DNA from: Colius striatus
Taxonomy: Eukaryota > Chordata > Aves > Coliiformes > Coliidae
Direction: 5' to 3'
Assembly: GCF_028858725.1 (NCBI RefSeq)
Contig: NC_084760.1
Coordinates: 9,436,867 to 9,500,866 of the forward strand
DNA length: 64,000 bases
The notes beneath the pieces are model-generated. The model was not told the DNA's origin. It saw nothing but the letters and a program-made list of their open reading frames with translations, and ran no database searches. The position numbers and the translations under genes are program-made. Numbering within the stretch: the stretch's first letter is position 1; the number at the start of each line of letters is the position of its first letter. Shown piece by piece: positions 9,906-23,530 of this stretch.

Positions 9906-12455
9906 ATCCTTGGCCCTATATAGAAGCTGCACAAAGTACTCTTAAATGTACCCTAATGAAGCTACTAGTACCTACAAGTGATGTACATGCTGTTTGCCTC
10001 AACAGTCCCTATCCAGAAGCGTCTTCTAAAGAAAATTCAAGGTCCTGACTTTGGTCCTGCTTGTGGCCAATGTTTACAGCCAAAGAGGAGAGACAGCACT
10101 GCTTAAGCTGATAATCGGCTTTTGCCTCTGTCATAGTTTTAAAAGGTAGCTGGGCAGGTAAGAGTGCACAAGAGGTTTGAACGTGCCCAGGGCTGAATTT
10201 ATGCTGATGCTAGGCTGGGCTGTCATGCACAGAGCAAGGACATGAGCTATGCAGCTGCTGCCAATGAGCCCTGGGAACTGTTTATTTTGTCCAGTGGCTG
10301 GTTTTTATCTGAACACACACCAGCTAGGAGCTTCTCCGGTGAAGCGAGCTTGCCCAAAGCCACACTTCACAAAGGGTTAGCAGTTATTTTCAGAGGACAC
10401 CAAAGCAGGCATTAGTAGGGTGTCAGAGGAGATATCACACTAGTTCTGACCACTGCTGAGTCGGGTCAATACCCAGCTCTTTGTGGTGGTCTGGATTGCT
10501 GGTGACATGGAACACTCCAATCCTGTTTGTCCTCACTTCTCAGGGTTTGTAACTCTATGATCTCTGTGACCTTACAGTGAAGTCATTCATACCCAAGCCC
10601 TAAAGGCATGGCTCTTTGAGGTCATATCTGTAACTAAGCTGCATCAGAAAGGGGTGATGGTGGGACCTCATTCTCTAAACTGACTCATCAACTCCTCAGC
10701 ACCTTGATGTTCCCAAGGCAGAACAGAATGGATTTTATTACCTGCTGCCTTACCTGCATTTCCACAGCACTCACCTGATCTGTATTTGGTCTCAAGATCA
10801 GTGGCCCCACAGCAAAACATAAAACCTTACACTGCAACAGATTGACCTGGTGAGATTTACTCACTGTGACTTTCACAGCTGCTCTGATTGAATCCAAAAT
10901 CCTAAGGTCCCTCTTTGCTGGCAAAACAACTGGCTCTCAGGGTCTATCACAGCATGTTGTAGGGGTACAACATTCATTTCATAGCCACTGCCTCGTGCCT
11001 CATGCAGCACAGAGGTAATGAAGCAGTTTCACTCTAAAACACTAGCTCCTAGGTTGGTAGAATGGATTCCACAGATTGAATCTGTGCCGCATCACCCCAT
11101 GGGGCAATTCATAAAATCAATGGGACATTAAACACTAGGACTTGTCCTCTTAGCAGTCAAATCACACACCACCTTCAGCCTGCTGGAGTGTCAGTCCATG
11201 AGTCCTAATGCCATGTGAGTCACCATAAAGGACCACCTCAGTGGCCATTAGGCAACAGGGTGTGTTATCTACAGCAGGTCCTCTGGCTACTTCACAAAGA
11301 AAGGCAGGGAGATAATCCAATGTGTACACAATGCTGACAACAGTAAGTATTTCACAAAGTCCCCTTTTCTTTTCCCAGGAAGAGATGCTTTTCATCAGGT
11401 GTTGATGGGGGTTCCCAGATCTCGATTGAACCAACATTTGCTTCACTTGTGCTCTGGGCTATTTAGAGCTGGTATCCAGGAAGATCAGTTCCCTGATACT
11501 GCTGATACCTGGGCTGGCAAGTCTGGGACAAGTCTGGCCCATATCTGGGACTTGTTTCCTGTTAAACTCCAGATCTCCCCGCCTGTCTCCATCATCTCTG
11601 AGCTGACTCTGCCACCACTGTCATGATCAGAGGCCTCTTTCTGCACCTCTGTAGGCTTTACTGTTGTTAGAATTAGCTTAAGGGAAGCTCGCAGGAAACC
11701 TTCACAAGCCATCACCTTGTGAAGGACACACAGTTGTAGCACAGCAATTACAGGATTCTACAGAGCCTGGGCCCACAGTCCTTGTAGCCCAGAAGCACCT
11801 TGAATGGGCTGTTTCTTGGAGCAAATAAAATGCCATTGTCCTTTTATTATTGCTTTTAGATTCTCCATGGTTATTCCTACCTGTACACACAATCTTGGCT
11901 CACCAAAAGAACAGGTGAGAAGAAATTCTTCTTCCCAACCTACAACATTGAAAGGGTTGTCTTCTCCCCCTACTCCTGACCCTGCTCTCCCATCACAGCT
12001 GCACGAGAACTGTCAGAGCAGGGCACCTCTGAGAGGTGAAAGACCACAGGGCAAAGGAAGATCCATGGCTGAAGGCTCCTCTCTGGAAAGATTTGACTTC
12101 TCCAACCTATTTGTGTTAAAATCTCAAGGGTATTTAAATCACATAGCATCAGGAGCCCAGCTGCTGCTGCACTACTCCAGAAAGAGACAGTCTCCAACAT
12201 TAATGGGTTTGCAGACCTCCTCCTCTCTAATTCTTGCACAATCAGATGCACAGTGCTGTAGTGCCTATTGCTATCCCAAGGCCTCCTTTTGAGATGCTCC
12301 TCATACAGCCTGCCAAATGGCACAATGGACAATTACCTCTGGTGATTGACATGAAGGAAGAGAGCTTTGGCAGTCATTAGCAGAGGCCTTCGGTACTATA
12401 AAACACACTCAACTAGTCTTCTACCTTCCTAAAACACAGCTTGAGGGGGTGGGGT
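9906..12455. other. Non-coding intergenic sequence
   Basis: About 2.5 kb without recognised exons or transposable elements. The longest frame (11804-12292, 162 codons, + strand) overlaps one of 120 codons on the minus strand; neither resembles a known protein. Confidence 0.4.
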
Positions 12456-12977
12456 GGGAGAGGGAGAAAGAGAGAAAGAGAAAGAAAGAGGGAAAGAGAG
12501 AGGAAAGGAGGGAGGAAGAGAGAAAGGAAGGAAGGGATAGAGGAAGGAAGGAAGAGAGGAAGGAAGGAAGGAAGAGAGAGAGAGGAAGGAAGAAAGAGAG
12601 GAAGGAAGAGAGTGAGAGGAAGGAAGGAAGGAAGAGAGAGAGAGGAAGGAAGGAAGAGAAAGGAAGAAAGAGAGGAAGGAAGTAAGAGAGAGAGAGGAAG
12701 GAAGAAAGAGAGGAAAGAAGGAAGAGAGAGAGAGGAAGGAAGGAAGAGAGAGAGAGGAAGGAAGAGAAAGGAAGAAAGAGAGGAAGGAAGTAAGAGAGAG
12801 AGAGGAAGGAAGGAAGAGAGAGAGAGAGAGGAAGGAAGAGAGAGAGAGAGGAAGGAAGGAAGGAAGAGAGAGAGAGGAAGGAAGGAAGGAAGGAAGGAAG
12901 GAAGGAAGGAAGGAAGGAAGGAAGGAAGGGAGGAAGAGAGGAAGGAAGGAAGACAGAGAGAGGAAGGAAGGGAGGGA

Positions 12978-13049
<72 letters not shown>

Positions 13050-13074
13050 AAAGAAAGAAAGAGAGAGGAAGGAG
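12456..13074 (+). repeat. 619-bp polypurine tract (GGAA/GAGA/GAAA)n
   Basis: Only A and G occur for about 619 bp apart from a handful of T and one C (for example the T of GGATAG, AGTGAG and AGTAAG, and the C of AGACAGAG). The left part is a mixture of GGAAGGAAGGAAGAGAGAG units with higher-order repetition of about 50-60 bp. The segment 12880-12930 is nearly pure (GGAA)n. The right part, from about 12977 to 13050, is pure (GAAA)n. Long homopurine mirror-type repeats can form triplex (H-DNA). The frames translated from it (Arg/Glu on +, Ser/Phe/Leu on -) are by-products. Confidence 0.95.
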
Positions 13075-16000
13075 CTTCTTTTCCCTTCTGTAAACTATCT
13101 TTTCTCAATTTTTGTGTTTTTTAGCCTGAAGAATTGTACAATTCTTTTTAAAAGAAATATATAAACTGCTGTTTGATAAAAAGAAGAAGTTTGCTCTCTA
13201 GTGGCTGAATTTAAATAGCTCAAAAAAACCACAGGCTGCTGAAGAAAGGGGGAATTTCATCCAAACCACGCTCAGTTCCTAATCTTTGTGCCACTAAATA
13301 TTTGCTCTTTGCCAATATTTGCTATTGAACAGCTGCCTATGACCAGTGCCACTGTACTAAGGAACATCAAAGTGCATGGTATTAAGATCTAATCCTGTAG
13401 AGTCTCTAATTGGAAAAGGAAATTATTTCTGTCTCTATATGCTTGTGGGGAGGGGCTAGGATGGGGTCTGAAGGGTCAACTGGCATGGGAGACGGTGCTG
13501 CACAACCCAGATGAAACACTGACCAGAGAAAGCTTATGGGGAGGCTGATGGTGGCATGTGGCCTTTGACCACATCAGGCTAACCCTGCACTACATCACTT
13601 CCATCCATCACAGTATTTTTGAACATAGATGGGACAGCATAGGACTGGGGTTAGCTAAGGTCAGGATGGGCTGTCCCCAGGCCAGGAGTAGGACCACAGA
13701 CACTGGCCAGGCACCTACATACATCCCTGACCCCAGGACACCTTGCAGAGCTGCACAGCCCATATCAGGAGACAGAAGAGACTTCCACATTTCTGCACAT
13801 TTGCATTTCTGTCCCTGGTCTTCAGCCTTGGGGATCTCAGAGCAAGAAGATCCACTCTGCTCTCCCTCCCTGCCTTCATGTTTCCCACTGCAGAGATTCC
13901 CCATTGCAACCCCTCAGGACACTCACAGACCCCAGTTTGGCGGATCAGCAACGTGCTTCCAAGAAATACTTTCCCCAGGGTAGTCCCACTGCCTTTCAGG
14001 GGTCAGCAGCAGGTTGTCTGTGTGCCACCACAATCTCATTTCTCTGCTTACAGCACGTCTGATAGGAGGAGCTGGGTGCTGCAGTGTGATGGGATTAGCC
14101 CAGCAACAGTAATGAATCAGACATTTCCTATTAACAGCTAAGAGGGAATGGGAAATAAAACAAAGAGACAAACCAATGCTACAGCCTCAGTTGAAGATCC
14201 ACCTCTTAATTTTTTCAGTGCTATTGTTTCATGGGAAAGCCTGTGAGACCTTATGCATCAGCAGCCAGATGGAGAAGGGAAAGAGGCAGATGAAAGTGAC
14301 AGCCAGGTCTCGAAGGCCCACCCGCTTGCGAGGCCCATTCCCAGGCAAAGTAATTGCCAATCAGAAGCAAACTACTTTATAATTAAAGCATTGTATGAGC
14401 AAGGGGATGTCTGGGGCTTTTGCTTAATTGCTAGACGTGGCGGGGAAGCACAGAAGCATGGAAAGAGGGGCTCAGGCAACAACTGCTGAAATAAGGGAGG
14501 GTTTTGCCATGGAGCTAAGCTAGGGCAGGCACAGAAGCATTAGCAATTCCCCAGCCAAACCTTGCTCTGTATTAGCCAAGAAGAGTGTCTATACCACCTC
14601 CTTCTCCCACACACTCGGAGCAGGCAGGGGCACAGCCAGGCCCGTAGGGATCTCATTCCCAAAAGAGGAACCACATGTGTTTTGTCACTCTGGATCATGC
14701 AAATTTGGGCCATGCCCCACTGTTTCTGCTGCTCTCATTCCTGGCCCACTGCCTGGCTCACACATTACATTGAGGAGCCCTTTGTGAAGCAAAGATCCTG
14801 CAAAGTCATCCACTGGGGACCTCTTCTTTTTTCTTCCCACCATTTCTTCCCAGAAGATGTTTGGCCATGATGCCAGACTACATCTCTTAGCTGCCCTGCT
14901 CCCTATGCTCAGGAAATCCTCTTTTGCAGCTTAAAGTCAGAAAGAGACTGCTGTTGGTTTACCTGACCTGGTCTCCATGACCTGGTTTATTGAGCCTCCC
15001 AGTATCAAGCCACTATTAAGCATGGGTATATCTTCAAGAAATGGCTTTGGTGTGAGAAGAAGAGCTGAGTGTTAAGGAAAGCCTACCTCTGAGACCAAGC
15101 ACTGAGAATCTCATCCCACAAAGCAGAAGTTCTGTTATTGGATACTCTTGTTGAATTTTGTTCCTGCAACAGATATTGCCTTCTCATCTGCAGAACAAAA
15201 ACCATCCCCACTTCAGTCATATCTCCTCACTACGGAATTGCAGCCTTTTGAAATGATGGGTTTTTTATGTTTGAGGGCAGTAGTACTGTAGATGGGAAAT
15301 GCAGAGCCAGCTTTAGAAACCATTTCTGAGATTAATCAGACCTCTGGAGATGAGGAAGTGACTTTGTTAGTTTCTAAGGCTGTCTTTGACTACAACATCA
15401 TTTCCTATTATGAGACAGAGTAGTACAACATCAGTGGGAGCCAGACTCAGGTTTTGCATCTCTTTACAAATCCCTAACCTCCCCAGTAACCACTATCTTC
15501 TTCCAAGTTCCTACAGCACCAGTTGCCATGGTGTGCTCTCTAAGCACCAACAGCTGGACCACACAGAGCTACTTCAGAGAAAGACACTGTTAATCCATCC
15601 TAGAAGGGAACATTAACCCTTTCCTCTGATACAAGGCAGTGGTAATGTGACTGAGGATGTAGTTAGGCTGATGCCAACACCAAACAATCCAAAGCTATTC
15701 CAGAGAGACTGGTAAAATAAGATATTCTCCTTCTTGAGAGTCTTCAAACAGGCTTGATGTAAAAGAATATGTTTATCAGCACTCTTCTGCAAATAGCAGA
15801 GCCCTGACAGGATGTAGAAGACTATTCCCCTTTCTTCCCATCAGTCCTTCCAAGAGGCTAAACTTACTAGCTTGGCCATGGTATTAGACCACCTTCTCCA
15901 GCTGCTTTGCTCCTCATGCAATAGAGCCCAACACCAGAAAGGTACCACTGGGAATATTTTTTCTAATCTCCTAAATAATCTGTCCCAATGGGCCTCCTGG

Positions 16001-16480
16001 AAGTGTTCAAGGGTCCATCTCTCAGAAAAAAATACCTTGGATGATGTTTCCTGTGAGAAAGCAACCACTTCAACCTTGCTGGAAGTCATTGAAATCTAAA
16101 GATTACTACATTTGCAATAAGAAAATGCATCTTTCTTTTGTCTGAGTTTGCTTACTTTCATGTTCCACCCACTGTTTTTTTTCTGTACATCTGCTAGAAT
16201 GAAGAGCATTCTGCTATCAAACATCTATCCTCATCTAAGTGATGGTAAGCAGCAACCAGCATTCTTCTCAACCTTCTTTCCAGTGAGCCAGATGGAGGCC
16301 CTGGAGACTGCTACCACTTCTGTTCCTAGATCTGTGACTTCAAGTTAGATGTATGTTGAATGAATGAACATGTTGCTCATTTGCACCGAGCTGAACAAGC
16401 GATCTTCCTATGACCTTAAACACCCTTGGTCATCATCTGCGGATGTTATCAGTCACAGGCCCTCCTTCCTCCCTCTTCAA
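13075..16480. other. Non-coding intergenic sequence
   Basis: No recognised gene or repeat in 3.4 kb. Frames of up to about 140 codons (13558-13983, 13743-14141) overlap each other and others on the minus strand and show no domain. Confidence 0.4.
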
Positions 16481-16640
16481 GGGAGGTGGTGGAGTCCCCA
16501 TCCCTAGAGATATTCAAAAGACACAGAGATTAGGTGCTGAGGGACATGGTTTAGTTTAGTGGTGGGCCTGGCAGTGTGAGGTGAGTGGCTGGACTCAATG
16601 ATCTTAAAGGTCTTTTCCAACCCTCATGATTCTGTGGTTC
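16481..16640 (+). mobile_element. CR1 LINE 3' end fragment
   Basis: Begins GGGAGGTGGTGGAGTC and continues through GAGGGACATGGTTTAG to GGACTCAATGATCTTAAAGG and a diverged tail (ATGATTCTGTGG). This is a different CR1 subfamily from the copies at 9.7 and 24.4 kb, as its 3' part has the GACATGGTTTAGTxGTGGG line. Confidence 0.9.
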
Positions 16641-18202
16641 TCCTTCTACAGCATCAATATCATGTTCAATAGAAACACAGTTTTTGGGCAATGATTTGTA
16701 TCTGTGCTTATGGATTGATGTCCAGTAGTTTCTGAAGACAATACCAATGACATTTAGGCAGATCAGAAATAAGAAAGTAGGTCTTATATACAGGACAGAG
16801 GATCATGTCTGGGATGCAGTGGTCCCAGAAAGGATATGAGACAAGGAAGTAGCCTTGGAATGCCATGGCCTTTGCTAGCCAATCTCATCCTCCTTTAATG
16901 AGGAGAAATGACAGATCTTGCCTATCTTGGAGGTAGAAATCTGTCAAGGATATGCCTGAAACTTTGTTTCCCAAATGGCTTCACCTCAGGAACAACTCTT
17001 CCGTGAGGAGGATGTGCCCAAGGTCTTCTGAGGCCAGACATGCTGTTCCAGATGAAAGATGAAGTCATCCAAGTCACTCCTGCACCTTACAGCGTGTGGA
17101 GAAGCTAAGAGGAATGGCAAGCTCGTTGGAAGGAGAGGGGGATGTGTTAGTGCAATGAGGTAGGAGTAGAAATTACATTGTGCCAAGCTTTCATGTCTCC
17201 CCTAATAACTTCTCACAAACAGTTTTTCTGATTTCCTTTCTGGGACCATCACACAACTAGATTAGGTTTTTCTGACAATCTGAACCAGGCTTCACCAAAA
17301 CCTAAAGCTCTCTGAACAGGACACACTGGAAGTTCATTAGTATAAGTTACACTTCAGCAAAGCTGAATGTTGTGTAAAGCACCTTTTTTTTTTGACTAGA
17401 ATTGAATCTGAATGTCTTTTGACTCAGCTTTCATTCCCTGGGATCTAAGACTTTATATCCCTGTTTATTAAAGGGACCTAGTTCCCATCTCCCTGACAGT
17501 GAAATCAGGGCTGATTAATTCTGCTGACTTGGGTGCTGTGCTGTGAACAGGGGATGTCTTTTAATGTAGCTCAAACTTCTTTTAAAAGTGAATGATGAGG
17601 TTGTTCTTATGTATTCTTAGTGTTACCAGGGAAACCATTTCCTGCCTGTATTTATCCCAATTCATCTCTGCTTTTTCAGGGAAGAGAGGTAAACCTTCCA
17701 AAATAAACAGACAACACTGTAAAATGAAGGTACTTATTAATGAGACGAGGTACCCTCAAGACAAACAGCATGGGATCTGGGACTTTTCCAACTGAGGTCA
17801 CTTGTTGAAATGCAACTCATATTAATAGCTCTGGGGGAGGGAAAAAAAAGAGATAAAACAAATGGACAGTCTGTAGTGCTGGTGGTCTGTGTCTATCCAT
17901 TCTGGACAGGGCTGTATCTGGGAGGGGAAAAAAAAAAGAGGCATTATTCAGTATTATGTTGTAGACCCAGCCCTTGAGGTCTATATCTACCTAGAGCAGG
18001 TTCTTCCAGACCAGATTTGATACACATTTGGAAAGCACTGCAGAGACTTGGCAATTCTGTGAGTAAAGACAGTCACATGTGGTAGACCCACAGAAGCATT
18101 TATGGTGCTCACAGAGCACCTTGCAGAGGATCTGAACCTCATACAGGACCCACAAAACCACTGCCTGCCACAGACTGACATCATGTGGCCAGGATCCTTG
18201 TT
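16641..18202. other. Non-coding intergenic sequence
   Basis: No exon or element recognised. Short A runs at 17840 and 17928 only. Confidence 0.4.
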
Positions 18203-18873
18203 CATAGAATCACAGAATGGCAGGGGTTGGAAGGGATCTCTAAAGATCATCTAGTCCAACTCCCCTACTCATGCAGGTTCACCTAGATCAGGTCACACAG
18301 GAACGTGTCCAGGTGGGTCTTGAAGACCTCCAAGGGAGGAGACTCCACACCCTCCCTGGGCAGCCTGTGCCAGGGCTCCCTCACCTCACAGTGACATAAT
18401 TCTTCCTTATGTTTCAATGGAACTTTTTGTGGTCCAGCTTCTTTCCATTACCCCTTGTCCGGTCACTGGATACAACAGAAAAAAAAGGGATGTCCCAACC
18501 TCCTTACATCAAACATTTAGATATTTGCAAATATTAATGAGATCCCGCCTCAGTCTCCTCTTCTCCAGAAAAACAGCCCCAGTTCCCACAGCTTTTCCTT
18601 ATATGAAAAACGTTCCAGTCCCCTGATCATCTTGGTGGCCCTGTGCTGGGCTCTCTCCAGCAGTTTTCTCTGTCCCTCTTTAGCTGAGGAGCCCAGAACT
18701 GGACACAGGACTCCAGATGAGGCCTCATCAAGGCAGAAGAGAGGGAGAGCAGAACCTCCCTCAACCTGCTGCCCACACTTTTCTTGATGCTTCCCAGGAT
18801 GCCATTGGCCTTCTTGGCCATGAGGGCACATTGCTGGCTCATGTTCAGTTTCTCATCAACCAGCACTCCTGTT
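18203..18873 (-). mobile_element. CR1 LINE, truncated, with ORF2 C-terminal remnant
   Basis: On the minus strand the copy starts inside ORF2 (residues [15 protein letters not shown], near 18870) and continues through [16 protein letters not shown] and [19 protein letters not shown] to the 3' tail at 18203-18220. This is the C-terminal segment after the reverse transcriptase core of CR1. The frame breaks after about 80 residues near 18630; downstream pieces (for example [20 protein letters not shown]) lie in another frame. It is about 670 bp and inactive, with no endonuclease or polymerase motif. Confidence 0.92.
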
Positions 18874-21251
18874 CCTCGGGAGTGAACTGAATATTTCCTT
18901 AGAAAAATAACAGAGAGGAAAAGAAACACATGCAGCTGCTGTTGGCTTGTTGGAATTAACTGTACTTGAGAAAGAGTGCCCCTCTTCTTCCCTCTTCCCA
19001 AGAAGAAGTCTAGTACCAGAGGGGGATTGTTAGGCCCATGTTTATGCCATTAACCTAGAGCTCACTTTCTCAGTCTTTGCATGCTCTGCTACCTTCCCCC
19101 ATGACAAGTGGGAAATAGCACTTCTCTATCTCACTGAGAGCTAAATACATAAGAGACTGAGACATGGAGATATCATCTTCTTCAAGGCTAAGAACATACT
19201 TTCAGTGGCAAATTGCTCTGTGCTTTCAAAAATAACAGCATTGTAATTACCCTATTGCTTTCCATTCCCAACAGAGAACATAACACTCCCCTTGCACTCC
19301 TTAAGTGTCTGGCAGCAAGTAGCTCTGTCAAATGGGATCTCCCTTTCTGGAGATCTGGAGAGCCACCTTGTCCTGGAGGTAAAAAATAGCCCTGGGGCCC
19401 TCAGCTGGAGATTTGCTTGCAAGCTCCATCCTGATGGGCTGATGTCCAACTTGTGGCATATCATGAGGCACAGCAAGAGAGCACAAGCATGAGGACCAGG
19501 ATGCTGCCACACACTTGCCACATGTTCCTTTTGAGGCCACCGTGGGGTAACTCTGGAAGCCAAAACCCATGGTGATGAAGCCAGCAGGAGGGAAAGCAGG
19601 GTGGAGAGAAAGGTAACCACACTTGTCCTCCTCATCTCTGTTCAGGGATTTATATCTCCCTATCATGTCTTCCATTTTGCTGTCTTAAACATTCCTCATC
19701 ATGCCAGAGCAAGAGTTTAGTGGGAAAACTCTCATGGAGAAGATTATGCAAATACATTCAAATTGGAGCATATTGCTGAACATAGTATGTTGTGGATCCC
19801 ATGGTTGTGTTTGGCCTGTAGTTTTTCAACTAGAGAGTGCTGGTTAGGCTGAAACTCTAACACTGTGGGAGCCAAAGGTGCTCTACCAGTGACTCCAGTG
19901 GGCTGGGGATGTGGTTCCTCAGGTTCGGTGCCCAAGCGTTTACGTTGCCGTGTGAAGGATGTAGCTGGCCTTGCAGGCACTGGGCCTGGCTCTCAGGCTT
20001 TGCAAGACCACACCACGGGAAATGATGAAGTGGGGGTGATGAAAGTTTGTGAAGGAACTAGGCCCTCACACAAGCACCCAGAACATCCTGCCTTTCCTTC
20101 TCCTTTCCTAAAAGTGTGACCCAGCGTGCAACCAGACGCCTGTTGGGAAGAAAAGTGAAGTGGTGTTTTGAAAGATGGGCTCTCAAAACACAGCAAACTT
20201 CTGCAGGGGCCTTTTGCTGTTTCTGAGAGGGTTTACTTCATTTTCTACCAGGAAACTTAGACTATATCTCATTAGGCAAAAGAAGAATTGGCAACAAAGG
20301 ACTTAAATGATCAGCTTTTAAACCAATCTAAATGAAAAAAGATAAAACAACTTTCTAGAGACAGGCCATCCATCTGCAGATGTCACAGGCTGGGTTAAAT
20401 CAGGCAGTCTCACCACACCCCTGCATTTCAGATAGCTCTGACAGATAGCTAAGAGCATATTTAAACCCAAAACAAAAGCAAACACACTGAGAGGCTGCTC
20501 TAAATTCTGGCCAGAGGAGATGGGCCAAGGGTGGAGTTGCATCCACACCTTCTGGGAGGGTGAGACTCCCTTCTCACGCCTCAGTGATGGTCACCCCTGG
20601 GGCATCAGCTTGGGGCTTGGCACGGGAAATGAGCTGCCAGGGGCAGGGGTGGCAGGGCGATCTCTGGTTCTGGCTTCCTATGAAAGGGATCATGCAGGGC
20701 ACTGCAGCCTGCTCATCACCTTGAGCATGAGGAGGCAATACATGGAAGCAGATCTGTTGGACACAGATCAGAAAATGTAACTGCCTGTATAGCTGTGCTG
20801 GCTCAAAGTGAGAAAAAGCATTGTGCTTCCTGGCCCATGGAGCCATCCCAGGCAAATTGGGGTGTGCACGCAGCAATTCCATCAGGGGAAAGCTTTTGTC
20901 GGCTTATTTTCAAGATCATAGCTGATACCTGCTCCACAGACACTGTTTTTTGGAGCCCTGGGTCACAATGCCATTGTGCCAGCTTTGCTTAATGCTAGTA
21001 CTCAAGGGCAGACCAGGAACACTCATCTCCTGGGACATGGGTTAACATCTTGGTCTTATATCCTGAGATGTAAGGGAGGAGTGAGGCATGGAGCTCTGCC
21101 AGAGCTGTGCTGCCCCTGTGCAGAGCCAGCCTGGGCTGCCTCAGCATCCCCTTGCTGGAGCCCAAGGGCTTGTGCACAAGCTAGCATCAGGACATACACA
21201 GGGAGAGAGCAGCAAGGCTCGTGGGGTTGAGCAAAGGACAGTAAAAAGAAG
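18874..21251. other. Non-coding intergenic sequence
   Basis: No recognised gene, RNA or repeat. Frames such as 19252-19635 (-) and 19865-20119 (+) are short and lack family character. Confidence 0.4.
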
Positions 21252-21440
21252 TCACAGAATCATAGAATCTCAAGGGCTGGAACGGACCTCAAAAGATCAT
21301 CCAGTGCAATCCCCTGCCAGAGCAGGACCACCTAGAGTAGGTCACACAGGAACTCATCAGGTGGGTTTGGAATGTCTCCAGAGAAGGAGACTCCACAACC
21401 CATTTGGGCAGCCCCTTCCAGTGCTCCCTCACCCTCACAG
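21252..21440 (-). mobile_element. CR1 LINE 3' end fragment
   Basis: Starts with the reverse complement of the CR1 tail (TCACAGAATCATAGAATC). It continues through GGGCTGGAACGGACCTC, GATCATCCAGTGCAATCCC and AGGTCACACAGGAACTCATC to the CTCCACAACCC and AGTGCTCCCTCACCCTCAC region. About 190 bp, minus orientation. It resembles the 3' end of the copy at 44652-45141, so it belongs to that subfamily. Confidence 0.9.
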
Positions 21441-23530
21441 TCAGAGGGAGGGCTGGGAACAGGGCAAGCAACTGGATCCAGACACATACTGAGTGTTGCC
21501 AGACAGAAAAAAAAGCTGAAAACCATCATGTGCACAGTCCCTGGAGAGGAAGCCTGACATCCTGAACCCTCACTTGCCTTAGCAAAAGCCAAGTATGTCC
21601 TAGTAAGTAAACATGATTGACCTGACTTGATCATACTTTGCACCTCCTACCTACATACAACCTGTATGACACTGGTGGCTGGCTCATAGCTATTTGGATC
21701 CAAAAAGTTGTTCAGGAAGCTACGTCTGACCCAGCTATAGCACTGATTTGGGTCCTGACTGTTTCTACTCAGGAAGCCTTACACATACAGCATATAATAT
21801 TGAACTACTAAAAGGCTTTTGTTTTGTGGTATTAAAAGTAGTTCTTAAATCAAGACCGAGTCTGTCTCTTGACAGTATGATTCCTGCAACTTTCTGCCAC
21901 CCTGTCAATGGAAGGATGAAGTATCATCACAGCTTCCTGCCAACATGCAGTATGATGCAGTTAATTAAAGAACCATAAAGTTCACGTGTGATGCTAAAGA
22001 TCACCTCTGTGCCTCTGAATGCACGTTGGCATTAAATCAGCTGGGTAATGATGGCGTCGTTTTGTTCACCATTTTAAGCTGAGGTTTATACAGTCCATTA
22101 TAGGAAGGAAATGCCATCTTATGATTTATCTGAAGGTGATGTCAGACAGCATGCTCTATAATTTATGCCAGGTTTCCAATGATATTTTGATTTGATGGCT
22201 CTGAAGTATGAACTTGGTCAGACTTCTGAGTGCTGTTTAAATCCTCAGAGATGCCAGAGGAGAGGTTCACAGCCTCGCTGTCCCTTTGTTGCCCTCTGCA
22301 CCTCCTCCAGCTGCCAAATCACCTCCCTACCTCTCAGCATTCGCTGTATTTGCTCAGGTAACAAACAGCTGGGCGTTGTTACCTTTGGTAAACTCATGCC
22401 TGAGGAGAGATAGGCAACTCTATTCAGAGCATCAGAGGTTTAATGCACAATGTTGTAAGAAACAAACAAAAAAATGTTTGCATTGCCTCAGCACCACAAA
22501 TTTGAAGTTCTCCTTGAATAAAAAAAATGCCAGTGAAACTCTCTAGATGTCACATTTCCCAGTTTGTGCATAATATCAGCACACAGCAGAGACAGTAATT
22601 CTTTTCTGAAGGATAAAGATGCATAAACTACATGTCAGCCACAAAATCTCAGGGGATGATATATCACTTGCCCTTGGTCTCCACAGCTTCTGCTTGGAAG
22701 CCCATTTTACCAGTGTCCAGAACACAAATGTGTCAGGAAGAACACTTCTAGGGCCTCTGGGAAACACAAGCCTTGAGTGAAAACACGTACCTTGGGACTC
22801 TGCCGAGTGGACAGTCCAGCTCTCAGCAGGGTTAGCCATTTCAGGCTTGAGTTCCCATTTACTGTTCCCATTTACCTGCCCTGCCAGCCTTGTACACCTC
22901 AACTCTCCAGTCTCTCGGGCTGTGAAGAACAAAGTGTGAGCAAAACTCTGCAGCAATGATGTGGTTGCACAAAGTTGAGGGAAGAGGAAAGAGAAAACCC
23001 AGTGTCTGGCAAGCCAGGCCATGACTGGCTGCCAGACACTGCATCAGAACAGGAATTGCTGAAAATGGGAGTGTTTCCAGAAAGGGCATGGGCCACATCA
23101 TTCATTCTTGACAGAGTTATGCAGCTGTTACTTAAGCCAGTCCTTGTCATGCCACAGCTCCTTGATAACATCAGGAACTATATGGACATTTGTCAAAGCA
23201 GGATGACATCTAAAGATAGCACTGAACCTAAGGGGAAGGAATTTAGAAGAAAACAAATCACCATGGTTACAGTGTAGGGTGAGAAAAGTGTTCCCTGTGT
23301 GTGGAAACCTGACTTGGGTGACCTTTGCTGAGGACTCCTTAAACAGCACTAAGCAGCGCAGAGCCAGTGAAAGGAAAACAAGGGAATCTGAGCAACAAAT
23401 GAAGCTATTTTAATGTTCAAGGTTGCACAGCACAGCTGCTGCAAGTCAGATACCCCTGCAGAGCCCAAGGGCTTGGCCCTGGGGGGCTTGGTGATTCGTA
23501 GCCACAGAGCTGGAACCCACACGCTGCTGC
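21441..23530. other. Non-coding intergenic sequence
   Basis: No exon recognised. The stretch about 21985-22200 is repeat-free and AT-rich, with motifs such as GGGTAATGATGG, CTTATGATTTATC and CTATAATTTATG, and is a possible non-coding element (see findings). Confidence 0.4.

Noticed and set aside
11804..12332. Overlapping frames of 162 (+) and 120 (-) codons
   Set aside because: No recognisable family, no splice or promoter context, and mutual overlap makes both likely chance.
12413..13124. Open frames of 227 and 231 codons on both strands
   Set aside because: They are translations of the polypurine tract (Arg/Glu/Gly/Lys on +, Ser/Phe/Leu/Pro on -). Open in all frames because purine-only DNA lacks most stops; no start context or domain.
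18627..19001. 124-codon minus-strand frame as a possible host gene
   Set aside because: Its second half is CR1 ORF2; the first part is unique flank read in frame by chance.
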